Shown: positions 24,643 to 36,949 of the stretch, in pieces
Position numbering within the stretch: position 1 is the stretch's first letter
Layout of the letters: the number at the start of each line of letters is the position of its first letter
Source of the DNA: Amanita rubescens
Lineage: Eukaryota > Basidiomycota > Agaricomycetes > Agaricales > Amanitaceae
Length of the DNA stretch: 64,000 nucleotides
Assembly: GCA_015039365.1 (NCBI GenBank)
Contig: WION01000092.1
Span: forward strand, 1 to 64,000
Direction of reading: 5' to 3'
Notes under the pieces: model-generated
What the model was told of the DNA's origin: nothing
Seen by the model: the letters and a program-made list of their open reading frames with translations, nothing else
Databases searched by the model: none
Program-made: the position numbers and the translations under genes

Positions 24643-24701
24643 ATCGCACAAGCGCTGCCCGGTCGGTCCATTGAATGCGTGAGCGATGGGTAAGACGCAA
24701 C

Positions 24702-25218
24702 TTATGCCCTTCTCGCCTTTCCCCTCTTCTTTGGTTTTGTAACGGACTCGGGTAGCCACTCATTCGCACTCGAATCTTTATCGGAGTCAGCCAGTTTTTC
24801 CACTCTTTCCACTAGAGGCGGTCGGTCGAGTATGCTCGAACTGGTATCTTGGTCGCCGCGACGCATTTTCTCCGCCCGTGCAGCTGCCTCTGCGATTTCC
24901 TCAGGGCTAACCTCCTCTCCTCTCCTTATCCGGGCTGCAATATCTGGTATGACACGTATTTTCTTGACGTTCGTTTGAAAACCTGGTGCTGTAAAGCAAA
25001 CGCGTTAGTAAGGTCGAGTTGAAACCAAATTCTCGTTTCGCACCGCCTTTTCCAATCCCGTGTTTTTTTAGACGCCAAGCGAGGTACCATTTGCGAGCAA
25101 AGTAACCTGCAGTTAGCAGGACTGGAGGTATACTAGTATTCCAACACTCGTTAGTTAGGATGTATGCCTTGAGAAATACGCACATTATCCACCACAATGA
25201 AGGGTATTGATCAGACAT
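24702..25218 (-). CDS. small single-pass membrane protein, unit 3
   Basis: Near-identical to the unit 2 copy. One noticed difference gives Arg for Cys in the hydrophobic/basic junction (GYFARKWYLAW). Start ATG 25218, stop TAA 24702-24704. Confidence 0.6.
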
Positions 25219-25256
25219 CACTTGCCACGTGGCAAAAGATCAACTCAAGTCAATCA

Positions 25257-26771
25257 ATGCCAGTTCTTCACCTCAGCACGATCATCTCTCGCAATTCAAC
25301 TTCTCTCCTCTCACACATTTCTCGCCTCGCTAGATCATTCCCAAACCACCCCCTCTTATTCACACTTTCGCACAACAGCACAACAGACTCTGCGGTTGAT
25401 TTATCTAGGATAGTCGGACAGTTGACCACTTTCTCTTCGCAGTCGATCGGGTGTCTCTCTGCACCGTTACCGGGGCCGCATTCGGGGTTTACAGCTTGCT
25501 CGTTGGCGATTTTTGACCCTCAAAATGTCGCGGCCGTGTTTCGTTCGACGGTTCCTGGAAGACAGCGGGCGCAGGTTGGTCGATGGAGGCCAGTTGGACA
25601 GAAAAAGGAACTTGACAAGGATCTGCGATTAGGCCAAGGTTGGTGGCAAGGAGAAAGCGTAAAAGATTGGGAAAACGTTTGGAATTCCAGTGTTGAAACT
25701 CAGGTGTTGCCGGAAGGATTGAAAGGCAAAGAGTCAGTGATTCCGTATAAGCTTAGGGTCTGGCTTTTTGACTCGCGTTTCAGGGATATCTCATCTATCG
25801 TATACCTGACGGACGATGCACCCGAAGGGTTGTCCAGCTCGTTGTTATCCAACTATTCCAATTCGTCACAAATTGGTCTCGTTGCTTCCTCAACGCCATT
25901 CGTAAACGGCAGACCGTTCACGCTCTTTCACAATAAACACGTGTACGACTTGGGCGCCGTTGGGATTGCTCTCAAAGGATCCTCTACGCGCGATTTTGCC
26001 TCTGGCGTCTCTTTCGTCGGTCTTTCGCCTGTATCGAAACCCATGAATGTAACACGGTATGCCTCGCTTTGCCTTCACATTTTGGCAAAAGCTCATATAT
26101 ATATGCGCATGTAGATGCGAAGGCAACATGGTCATCTCGTTGGACGACCAAAATCCAACTCAATTATTACTATCGTGTATTCGCGAATCTAGCCTCGCTG
26201 AAACTCCTTCCAGCCTCAAAGATGACCTAGGATTCGTCCTAGGCGTTGTCGAAGACGGAGAGGTGACGTTTCGCATCAATGTATCAGACAATTGTTTCTC
26301 AACTGGAGCTTAGCTTGTCCAGGTGCACAAGATAACCGCCGGTGACCCGTCCCGCGGGACCATCTCATTGGGTACCCAAAGTTCTCCTAAAGAGGGCGCT
26401 ACCGTTCAGGTGCGAATTGTCTAACTACTTTATCCTATTTTTATCTCATTCGAACCTAGTTTTTCCACCACGGGACAAATTCGCTACACGATCCTCTCAC
26501 AGAACAAGGCATACTTTTCGCACCATATGCATCGACTGGGGAGGAGCCATCATTCAAGCCGAAATCATTGAACTTTTTCTCAGTTACTGGAGACGACATG
26601 TTCAAGGCTCAAGCAAATAGCGAAGGCGCATATATCTTACAAGATACTTTTATAGCGGCGAGTGAGAATGGGTTTTTGTTCAGCCCGAAGCAGCGTGAGC
26701 TAAGGGAAAACTCGTGGACTTGCGCTGTCCCTGGGGCTTTCGCTACTTTGGAATGCGTCTATGGAGATTAG
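25257..26771 (+). CDS. FIST-domain protein, unit 3
   Basis: Exons 25257-26056, 26115-26280, 26323-26409 and 26460-26771. The protein matches unit 2, apart from a CCGCGGG to CCACGGG change near the start of the last exon (FFHHGTN instead of FFHRGTN). The 42-nt intron needed to skip the TAG is conserved. Confidence 0.7.
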
Positions 26772-27495
26772 GGAGTATACTACTGACCGGGTGGCGTTTA
26801 ATGTTAATGTTAAGTACTAAAGGAAGATACCCTGTGCTTATTCGGATTCCGAAGCCCGAAAGGACAAGGTTGCACGGTGTTAGCCAAATGAAAATGAGTA
26901 GCGTGATATGTATTTCAAGAGGCAGTCATCGTGATTGGCATAAATTTGACTTGTACCACCAATCTCCCTTTCTTTCTTTCCTTTATTTGCTCACCACACC
27001 ACCTCATACACTGAGGCAAACACTAATGAAACTATATTGTCTTCATTTTCCTTGCTGCCATTCCTGATTGTTAAAACTTTCATTTGCCAATGGCCCTGAA
27101 GCTTGCCATTGAATCTATGTTCTCATGCAGTTTGTTGTCCACTGTGGTATCCCTGTCTTTTGTTAACATGTCAATGTTGAGCATATTAATGAGTCTCCAT
27201 CCTTGACTTTCATATTTCTTTAGAGCCAGTGAGTTGATTCTTTGTTGTCAGACCACATACAAGTGTTGATTCCATCACAAAATGTTGAAAACAGATATAC
27301 AGTACAGTAGTACAAAAGCAGAAAACTGAATGAGAAAGGCTGAAAGTACTATAGCTAATGAGTTAAACATGAGCAGATACTAGGGCAAGTTGACATGCCA
27401 TTGAGTGGAGGTTTTACTAGGATGTGCTGAAGATACTAGGGGCAAGTTGACATGCCATCATTGAGTGGAGGTTTTACTAGGATGTGCTGAATATA

Positions 27496-30400
27496 CTATA
27501 TCAGCAATTCCAGCTCAAAGAAGACAGGGACTGAGTTACATAATAAATTGTTAAGGACTATTTTCCTGAATTCAGCACACTCTTCATCAGATGGGTGATG
27601 TTTGATGGTGAACCAATCACCGATGTCCTTTGACCTCAAGTAGTGATCCACTTCTTGTTCAGCCAGTGCATGCTGGGTCTTCAGATAAAGTTTCCAGGCC
27701 TTGGTGAAGCCATCAGTGGAATTGCAGCCTTGCTGGACAATCCAAAAGGAATGTTCAAGACAAATAAGGATGGCTGTCCATGTAATGGTAAGAAACTGCA
27801 AATATAGAAAGGGTAGGATTAATCAGACCAAAGAGACAGTGCAAAGAAGGTGCCTATGTAATTGGGAATACTTGAGTGAAGGGAATGAAAGAAGGAAATA
27901 TGACCTTACATTGAATTGAGTTTTCACAAGACCCTGAACATTCATTACCTGTGAAATGTAGGCCTAGTATTAATGGAGTAGGGCAAGGAGAATGGATGGG
28001 AGAAGACAGGTACAAACTAAACAAATGTTAGGAATTCAAATTGAGCTAGGAGGCACACAGTGACTCACTGCCTGGATGGGATTTCATGGCAACATGTCAG
28101 CAATTCAAATTGAGCTAGGAGGCACACAGTCACTCACAAGCTGGATGGGATTTCATGGCAACATGTCAGTAATTCAAATTGAGCTAGGAGGCACACAGTC
28201 ACTCACAAGCTGGATGATATTTCATGGCAACATGTCAGCAATTCAAATTGAGCTAGGAGGCACACAGTCACTCACAAACTGGATGGGATTTCATGGCAAC
28301 ATGTCAGCAATTCAAATTGAGTTAGGAGGCACACAGTCACTCACTCCCTGGATGATATTTCATGGCAACATGTCAGCAATTCAAATTGAGCTAGGAGGCA
28401 CACAGTCACTCACTCCCTGGATGGGATTTCATGGCAACATGTCAGCAATTCAAATTGAGCTAGGAGGCACACAGTCACTCACTCCCTGGATGGGATTTCA
28501 TGGCAACATGTCAGCAATTCAAATTGAGCTAGGAGGCACACAGTCACTCACTCGCTGGATGGGATTTCATGGCAACATGTCAGCAATTCAAATTGAGCTA
28601 GGAGGCACACAGTCACTCACAAGCTGGATGGGATTTCATGGCAACATGTCAGCAATTCAAATTGAGCTAGGAGGCACACAGTCACTCACAAACTGGATGG
28701 GATTTCATGGCAACATGTCAGCAATTCAAATTGAGCTAGGAGGCACACAGTCACTCACTCGCTGGATGGGATTTCATGGCAACATGTCAGCAATTCAAAT
28801 TGAGCTAGGAGGCACACAGTCACTCACTCGCTGGATAGGATTTCATGGCAACATGTCAGCAATTCAAATTGAGCTAGGAGGGACACAGTCACTCACTTGC
28901 TGGATGGGATTTCATGGCAACATGTCAGCAATTCAAATTGAGCTAGGAGGCACACAGTCACTCACTGCCTGGATGGGATTTCATGGCAACATGTCAGCAA
29001 TTCAAATTGAGCTAGGAGGCACACAGTCACTCACTGCCTGGATGGGATTTCATGGCAACATGTCAGCAATTCAAATTGAGCTAGGAGGCACACAGTCACT
29101 CACTCCCTGGATGGGATTTCATGGCAACATGTCAGCAATTCAAATTGAGCTAGGAGGCACACAGTCACTCACTCCCTGGATAGGATTTCATGGCAACATG
29201 TCAGCAATTCAAATTGAGCTAGGAGGCACACAGTCACTCACTCCCTGGATAGGATTTCATGGCAACATGTCAGCAATTCAAATTGAGCTAGGAGGCACAC
29301 AGTCACTCACTCCCTGGATGGGATTTCATGGCAACATGTCAGCAATTCAAATTGAGCTAGGACACACACAGTCACTCACTCCCTGGATGGGATTTCATGG
29401 CAACATGTCAGCAATTCAAATTGAGCTAGGACACACACAGTCACTCACTCCCTGGATGGGATTTCATGGCAACATGTCAGCAATTCAAATTGAGCTAGGA
29501 GGCATACAGTCACTCACTCGCTGGATGGCAACATGTCAGCAATTTAAATCAAGTGAAGGAGGCACACAGCAGCTCACCTTCTAGATATGAGGTGAATCAT
29601 TTCTATCAATTTGGAATTCTCCATGTAACTTGCTTATTACCTCCTATTCATGACATTCAGAAGTTACCTTCCTATCACTTTGAAATTCTCACATCATCCC
29701 CCTTATCATTTGCATAATTAGTATATTGTCAAATGAGCTTAATGTCATACTCACATACTGAATACCCAGATTAAACTTTGTCACCAATATTTGGTCATGA
29801 TACTTACATCCTGAAACAACTGTCATCACCATCTTCCCTGGCTCAAGTAGAAGTGGACTCTCACATAATCCTTCTCAGTTTCAGTCATGGCTCAAGAAAA
29901 TGCATTCAATTTGCATACCTGCTGATAGCAATGTCCAAACCAAGATGCAGCCTTGTAAATCAAGTTATCCTTTGTTTATTTGAGCACTCAAATCTCTACA
30001 ATTGAAGAAAAAATGTACCACTGTTGAGGTATTCTCAAAGATAAACCTCATAGAGAGATAAGTTGAAGGAACAGCATATGAGTGGATGACAGACTGGTTC
30101 AATGCATATTCAATGCAGACCCCTAGGTTATTCTGTTGGACAGTGACAAACAACATCTTCAGTGCCATGTCATCAATTGATGCCGCTGTCTGTTTGATTA
30201 GTTCCCCAACTTGTTCCTGATGATTACCTTCATCCTCCTGGATAGCTGGGCATGCTATAAGTCCCAAGATTGGTCACTAAATGTGGAGACATACATTCAA
30301 ATCGCACATATGTGCAAGGTGGAAACTTGTAACCCTTAAGTGGCTGCTCAAATTTCTTCTCCAAGGCAGCACAAGCAACTTCTCTATTCTTCTCATCATC

Positions 30401-31278
30401 TTCATTCCTATCATAGACCTGGGTGATGAGATCGTCGAATTTCGTGAAGATTGCCACAACCGGAACTGTCTGTGGTCAGCCACAGTCAAGAGTCTGGAGA
30501 TTCTAAATGATCTTACCATTGCCACATTGTTGCTCATTGAAGAACCTCTGTTCCAATCCCAATAACGGGCGAGATATGTCCGGGGCAAAACAAAACCTGA
30601 ACACATGGTCAGTTGCGCCACATAAAGGAAGGATAAAACTCACCATATTGCGTGTATTTGGTCCTTTACTTCATTCGCTTTTGCCTTCTCTTGTATGAAA
30701 GAGACTACGTCCTGAAGTTCCTGCTCGCCTCCTGCCTCAAAACCAGGAGAGTCATGGAAGATGAACTGTGGGTTGCTCTCGAATGAAAACTCGTCATGGA
30801 CATTATGAATCCCTCGCTACAGCATCAAAGTCAACAACCTGGTTCAACTAGAGAAATGCACAAGGAACACCTTCGAGGTCGGGTTAATCTGTCGGTGGAA
30901 GGGATGATGAAAGTGAGGTATCAATTGAAGTGGATATCATACCTTGCTGTAAACTGGATCCTCCTTCGTATTGCAGACCCGCTTCAGCAGCGTCGTTTTA
31001 CCGGCATTCGCCCTCCCGATAACGAGGATACGGAAGTGGGTGTACTTGGCCCGGAGTTTCGCAGCTTCTTCCGGGTCGGTCGTCATCGTTAATGCAGTTT
31101 TCGCAGCTTCTTCCAGGTCGGTCGTCATCGTTGATCCAGTTTTCGCAGCTTCTTCGGGGTCAGTCGTCATCGTTGATGCAGTGGGCGTGCTCTGCGATCC
31201 CCGTCCGAACATCTTCTTCAGGCGATTGGAAAGTCCTTTAGACCCTTTGGCAGTCTGTGGCGGGCGTTGGTCAGCCAT
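27496..31278 (-). CDS. P-loop GTPase protein, unit 3 (diverged copy)
   Basis: The same motifs are present (GRANAGKT, HDSPGF, TKFDDL, FLTITWTAILICLE), with a handful of substitutions: ALAEQEVDHYLRSKDIGDW for ALVEQEVDHYLSSKDISDW in the terminal exon, and LEKKFEQPLKG for LEKKFEKPLKG. Substitutions preserve frame. The gene is longer than in units 1 and 2 because its internal array has five more units. Confidence 0.65.
28031..29584. repeat. 69-bp minisatellite, unit 3 (22 units plus flanks)
   Basis: Same 69-nt unit as in units 1 and 2, with more copies and a different order of variable triplets, including one (CAA) not seen there. The plus strand is open for 502 codons because the TGA-bearing unit is now at the left end. 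The minus-strand landmarks (GTGAGT, CTGACAT, CCAG) are kept in all units. Confidence 0.95.
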
Positions 31279-31502
31279 ATCGATGAGGGGAGGAGATAAG
31301 AGTTTTCGGGTCCATCCACGAGGCTTCTCGTCACTTCAGTTCAGAACGCTCCTTATGGAAGGCGACCGTTACAGAGTTCTCCCACGTCATCCTTTGCGAA
31401 TAGGCCATAGGCTAAAGCACCGCAGAGCCTCATTGTTTCCGTAATATACTCTTTGGATAAGAGCCGTTTATCCCAAGTGGTTCATATCAAGGCGCCATAT
31501 AA

Positions 31503-34284
31503 TCACAAAACCATGATCTTTTCCACAATATCCTCCATCGCAGGACGCCTCACCACTTCCTTCACCCAACATCGTTTAATTAATTTCCACGCCCTATCAC
31601 TCAAAGGCGGCTTTTCCAACCGAGGCGGACGCTTCCCCCTTGAAGAGACAAGCTTCGCGATTTGAATCTCATTCGTACCCTGGAAAGGTATAGTATCGAA
31701 CTGGATCTATGCAATTTACGCGTTGAGCACCTAATTCGACCAACGATTTGGCGCACTCTCACCTCGTAATAAAGGCAACCAAAAGCATAAACATCCGATT
31801 TTTGCGTTCTTGCGGTCAATTGCCCATCATCGTCTGATTCTGAGACATCTGCTTCCTCTTCATCCCAATTTCCGAGTAACTCAGGTGCCGCAAAGTTGTA
31901 ATGTAGCGCTCCAGATTGCGTGACAGTAGCTTCTGAATGTCGAGTTAACCCAAAGTCGGCGATTTGAGCGTGAAGTCACAGTCCAAAAGAACGTTGTCCT
32001 GCGATAGATATGTCAGTTATCTAACCAGGCAGGTTGAGGTGGACGTACGCCGCGGAGGTCGCCGTGAACTATGCCTTCTGAGTGGATGTATTGGATGCCT
32101 TCGGCTACTTCTAAAATCTATAAAGATTGAGCTTTGAATATGAGCAGGTCAAGTGAACTCCGCACAAGTCTTTGGATCTCCAATGTCGAACGACCAGTCT
32201 TCTTTCTCCACTGAGAAAGAGTACCGTTCTTCATGTACGGCGATACAAGGAACATGCGAGAAGCCGATTCATCTTCAAAGATCCCAAGAAATGGCAGAAC
32301 GCGCTCATGATTTAAAGATCGCCACATCAACGCTTCTCGACAGAAATCCTATCAAACAGCAATTGGTATATCCGTTCAAGATTAGTAAGCAAAACGGCTT
32401 ACATCGTCATGACGAGTTTTATATAACAATTTCAGCGCAACGGCAGCTCCCTTGAGTTCTCCCTTGAAAACGAATCCAAATCCTCCGCGACCTACATAAT
32501 CATAATCAACCTTGGCGTTAATCCCTTTGACGAACAAAGAGCTTGGTGTGACAGGCGTCTTTGTTATCATTTTCAGCATCAGTCGCCTGGCTCGGCGGTT
32601 CGCATCCGGTACTTCGGAACATGACAAATGGCCACTGCATAGCAGACGGAGCATAAAATCGAGCAAAAGCTCAGTGTCGGATTCACTAGTGAGTTGTAAA
32701 GCAACGTTGGCATAGTTCTTCGTTGTCAAGAGTGAGCGTGCAAGGTCGATTGTCGCTATATTGACGACAGAGCCGATAGGTGATCCTGGCTTATCAAGTT
32801 TAGCGAAAAAAAGTAGATGCTGTTCAACTTGCTTATTTTATACCTTTTCCCCTCGTAAAATGGTGAGCAGCGATGAAAGTGGAGAAGCATATACCTTCAA
32901 AAGTAAGATTAAGTTTATATTCGATCTCGGTCGTACTTTGATTTACCTTCGTATTGACATCTCCCGTCTGTATGCTCTTGTCAACTTTATTTGCTACAGC
33001 GTCCTTGAGTCTGATTAGTCTAGCTGATCAGGGAATATAGTGGTATGACGTACCCCTTGAGATCCAGGGTCAAACTGGAGCCCGTTTATTTCGTGACGAT
33101 CCTTCAAAAAAGTTTGGGAGGACGCTAGTTTTCGATCACGAACTATTGGGGGCACTTCAACACGGCGAAAACTCTCAATCAGGCCACTGACGACCGAAAG
33201 ATCGATATTTTCATATTCGGTGTTCAGCTGCAGCTAAATCACGTTTAAGTGAAAAATGTTACAAATAGTATGGTACCATCTCACCCAGAGACGCTCCATA
33301 CACAATCCGAGTTTATCGATCGCGATTTTCTTTTGATACCTGGGCTTGAAAGCGTAATCCAAGCAATCTTTATCAAGGAATCGCGCCTTTAACCTAGAGA
33401 CCTCGGCCCCCGCCCATTCACGCATGCTCAAATATGGAGCAATAACGAACGAGACGTCAAAGTAATCATATAATCGGTGATCTGCTGGTTTGCTCTGTTC
33501 TGCCCATACTCGCTCGAGGTCTGCGATAAGCATGGTTTGGATCTGGGATATGGATAAAGAATGAGTTGGAATTGGTGTGACGACGAAGAGAAGAAGCGTT
33601 TGATCGATGCTGGCATCCAAACTACGTGAGTCGGGTTTCGAACACAAAGGACTGATAACGTACACCCTTGGGGTCATCTTCGAAAAGAGGCCAATGGCAA
33701 CTTCAAAGATGGGTTTAATCAAGTGTATCGGAAGCCCATGGCGGATGTTTGTAACATGAAAGATGAGGACGTCGGAGAAGATGATGGAGAGCAAGGCGCA
33801 TTTGCGGACCACTGAGTACTACGTTGGTGAGTCCCTACGGCCCATTTCAAATGAACACTGATGCTTACCGACATCTTGCTGTCCCTATTCTTGACGTTCA
33901 AAATTATCGCATTATTTGCCCCACACAACCATACACCTGCGCAAGTGCCAGCTTTCAGAGATATATTCGCCTCATATATGCATATGCTTATACTTTCGTT
34001 GTCATCCGTATTTTGGAAGTCTGTGCCGAAAACTAGGTTGAGAAAGGCATCTAGTAGGACACTAGTTAGTTCGTTCAGCCATGCGTCTTCTAAAGATCTG
34101 ACATACTTTTGTAATCGAAGGTCGATCCAAAGGCGGTGACAACCTTATGTCCGTCATTCAAGCTCCATCGTTTAATCTTTGCATCAAGGTTTCGCCTATG
34201 GGAATAAGCTATAGGGAAGGAATAAATAATAATAGGGACGAACTGGAGCTCTCCTTGCTGATTGATGAGTTTGATGGCGGGCAT
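31503..34284 (-). pseudogene. Sey1-like/kinase fusion, unit 3, frameshifted in kinase domain
   Basis: The N-terminal half is intact but diverged (GSTFDYKT at the P-loop position, LLLFVVTPIPTHSLSISQI, LIADLERVWAEQSKP). In the exon encoding DNVLLDCDFHAQIADFGL, one G of GCGTGGAAGTC is missing (GCGTGAAGTC at about 31,970). This shifts the frame just before the DFG motif and removes the activation segment. Substitutions in the Sey1-like part keep reading frame, suggesting the lesion is recent. The protein could still be made as a truncated form without kinase activity. Confidence 0.7.
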
Positions 34285-34479
34285 GGTGGGACACAAAAGG
34301 GGAAAGGCATCACGATCGTGAGCGTGCAGGCGAATCAATAAAGGAAGGAACCCTAATACGACCGTGGGAAGCATATAGACAGTACCACCGGAGAACGCCG
34401 AATATTTTAAATAAAGACTCGCGTCGTCAACCGCCCTTGAGCACAAATCCTCGTAAAGTGAGTATTCGACACTTCTTCG

Positions 34480-35180
34480 GGTTACATGACGAGTGTTGTT
34501 TTCAACCCATTGGCACCTCTTAGTCGACTCGTCTCCACTTTAACTTGTGTGGGTCGCTGACATGAATGACTTTCTGACTTTTTTACGCTTTTGCCTTTTT
34601 TTTCGTTCCTTTTTTTTCTGACTCTTGATTCATAGGCTGGACTACTACTACGCATCTTCTCAATTCCTGATGATGGATTCACTGCGGCGTGACGAAGGTC
34701 TCGAGTACTATGATCGCCACGTCATCAACACCGAAAATCATCTGACAAGTAAACTCAAGACGTAGGTGACAATGAAGAGTCGGTTCCGTGACATCAAGTC
34801 CTCTCTCTGGCAAATAATGGCCTGGTGGTCGAATGCTGACGATGGAAGCCTAAAATACAAATCCTATGATCAGATTCTGCGCTTGACTAGGACGAACATC
34901 CGCCGATGCAGTCGTGGCCGCTGCAAGGATGTTGTTTGCGTAGCGAACAGCTTTGCTGGACGCCTGTTTTCGATGATTGCAGTAAACGACGACGCCTCCG
35001 CGATGTGCGGGCATTCAGTTTACAATGGATTCTGCTCAGTTTCCCGGGATATCGTGTATGTTCTATTAGTATATTTTACCGATGCCACCTGCTAATTTCG
35101 CCATCCGCATAGAACAACTTGGCGCCATAATCAAAGTCACTCTGCGGCTGCGTAGTTGGAATATCTTCACCAACAAAGAT
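34480..35180 (-). pseudogene. HsbA relic right of unit 3
   Basis: The longest of the relics. The 3' flank (34,490-34,760), C-terminal coding remnant (34,880-35,050) and intron-like part (35,055-35,100, ATGTTCTATTAGTATATTTTA versus GTGTTCTATCAGTATATTCA in the intact gene) are all recognisable. Frameshifts and missing sequence exclude function. It probably shows what the junction looked like before the units were formed. Confidence 0.5.
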
Positions 35181-35199
35181 TCGGTGTACTACTACAATT

Positions 35200-35430
35200 T
35201 TGTAATATTTGAAGCGACGATGTCGCGGTTCCAACGTGTCAATATAACGATTGCTTGCCCATTTCACTGGTAGTCGCACCGTGGGGAAGCGCAGAGACAG
35301 TACCAGCGGAGAATGCCAAACCGCCCTGAACCTGTCAAAAAATTGAAACTGACAGTCGTTCCCGCAGCATTGAGCCAAGATGTTTAATTTCAACGAAGTA
35401 ACTCTTTGACCAATCATTCATACATAAAGC
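35200..35430 (-). other. possible relic of the 5' end of the fusion gene
   Basis: A short stretch (about 35,296-35,335, AGACAGTACCAGCGGAGAATG) resembles the 5' leader of the unit 3 fusion gene at about 34,375-34,440 (AGACAGTACCACCGGAGAACG). It could be the remains of a fourth, older unit. The similarity is short and could be fortuitous. Confidence 0.25.
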
Positions 35431-35496
35431 GGTAGACACCGAGGAAGTTACAAGTCCGCAGGGAGTAGAATTACATTCAACAACTAAAAATTAAAA

Positions 35497-36881
35497 TCAC
35501 ATCGAGAGATCTTTTACCTGCTCTTCCAACCACGTCCACAACTTTTCTCCCAACTCTGGATCTCGTGACGCGGGGGTCGATTCTCCAAGGCGCGCCCATG
35601 GATATAGATACTTGGATCGTCGCATGATTAGCCGGGATCATAAGAAGAATCAGTTGAACGTACTTTTCCATTATAATTAACCGCTTCTGGCATCGTCCCC
35701 GCATAGAGCTGTGTCAGGGCGCCATAGCTAACGTCGTAACATAGAGCGTTCTGCGAAAGTATCACAAACATTCTTGGTCGAGAACAAGGAATATGCCCGT
35801 ACCGTTAAAATCTTCTCCAATAATGAAAGATGGCGTTGAAGATCCGATTTGAGGTTCCCTGTACAGAAACTAAGATGGAAGCAACTGAAGGATGATAACT
35901 TGTTACTTACCTGGATTCAAGGATGTCGATACAATTCCCCGGTTGTAATATCGCTTGGCGAACTCGTTGGCTACAACCACATTGGCCTGTTGAAACATCG
36001 AGTCCATATGTAACTTGGCAATGCAGGGAATCCTTGACTGACCATTTTGCTTTGGAAATAAAGATTCCATGAGCCTGATCCTTGTCGAGCTGGACTGTCC
36101 TTCAACGTATCAAAGTTGATGGTTGAGACTAATTCGTGTGCACCGGACGATATGTTGACGACTCTGGAATGTCCGTCTGGCGAGTTTTTCGCGGCTTGTT
36201 CCAGGACGGGAAGAAGTAGCTTCGTGAAGTAAAAATGGCCTGAAAATAGATACTTCAGCTACTGGCTTTGTCTCGAAATACCGTTAACCATACCTAAGAC
36301 GTTTACTCCGAATTGTAGATCATATCCTTGAGCACTCAGGAGCTCGGTGGGGCACGCCATTACACCACTGTATAAAATTAGAGCCTTCCACTGGCCAAGA
36401 AATTGTCAAGCTTACCCGCTGTTAAATAGCACGTTTAATTCCTTTTCTTGGCTGTAAAAGATAAATGGTAAGAACGCCAATCAAAATCCCTTCAAGTGAC
36501 TTGAACCCGCCTCATGAAGATTTCAGCGGCAGCCTTGACAGAACGAAGGTCCGCCAAGTCAAGCGGCAAGAAAATACCCTCATTACCCGTCGCCTCCCTT
36601 AACTCCGCTATGGCTTCACGCGCCTTTGTTTCGTTTCGACACGCGAAGTATAACTTGGCGTTATGTGCCAACAGCGCCTAAAAACCGCATCATCATCTGA
36701 GGGCTGCAGAAGCTGAACGATAGAATGTACCCACCTTTGCAGTCTCTTTGCCTATACCCGTATTTGCACCCGTCACAATTATCACTTTCCCAGAGAGATC
36801 TGGTATGTCGTCCACTGCAAACAATGGCGCGGGAGGGAAGGATTGAGTGAAAAGTTGAGTGAAAGTCGAGATGAGCCTCAT
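35497..36881 (-). CDS. short-chain dehydrogenase/reductase (retinol dehydrogenase-like)
   Basis: The gene starts [17 protein letters not shown] at ATG 36881. The Rossmann motif [13 protein letters not shown] is near residue 40. Then come [32 protein letters not shown] (the usual NNAG is changed to NSGG), [27 protein letters not shown] and the catalytic Y-x-x-x-K as LYFQSKM, joined across an intron to [13 protein letters not shown] and [10 protein letters not shown]. It ends EEQVKDLSM at TGA 35497-35499, about 330 residues. The family oxidises or reduces alcohols, ketones or steroids with NAD(P)(H). The substrate cannot be told. About eight exons. Confidence 0.8.
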
Positions 36882-36949
36882 AACGTGTATTCTTTTTGGT
36901 GGAAAGGAGTGGGATTGATTCAAATTATGTTCACCGAGCGGTATTTGAG

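Larger units (their letters stand above)
24643..34990. repeat. tandem 10-kb unit 3
   Basis: Longer than the other units (about 10.35 kb) because of a larger minisatellite and a 57-bp local duplication at about 27,400-27,490. Its right part (27.1-34.9 kb) is visibly diverged from units 1 and 2, most strongly at 33.2-34.4 kb in the Sey1-like exons. Its right boundary is marked by a longer HsbA remnant that extends to about 35.2 kb. Confidence 0.85.

Noticed and set aside
28076..29584. 502-codon plus-strand open frame of 23-residue repeats (and shorter versions in units 1 and 2)
   Set aside because: It is a by-product of the 69-bp (3x23) period: one open unit makes the whole array open. Units 1 and 2 carry TGA in the same frame, and the array lies antisense within the GTPase gene.
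4738..34990. Array as pure assembly artefact
   Set aside because: Units 1 and 3 differ by many substitutions, indels and array length. Only the unit 1/unit 2 right-hand identity could be artefactual, and long reads would settle it.
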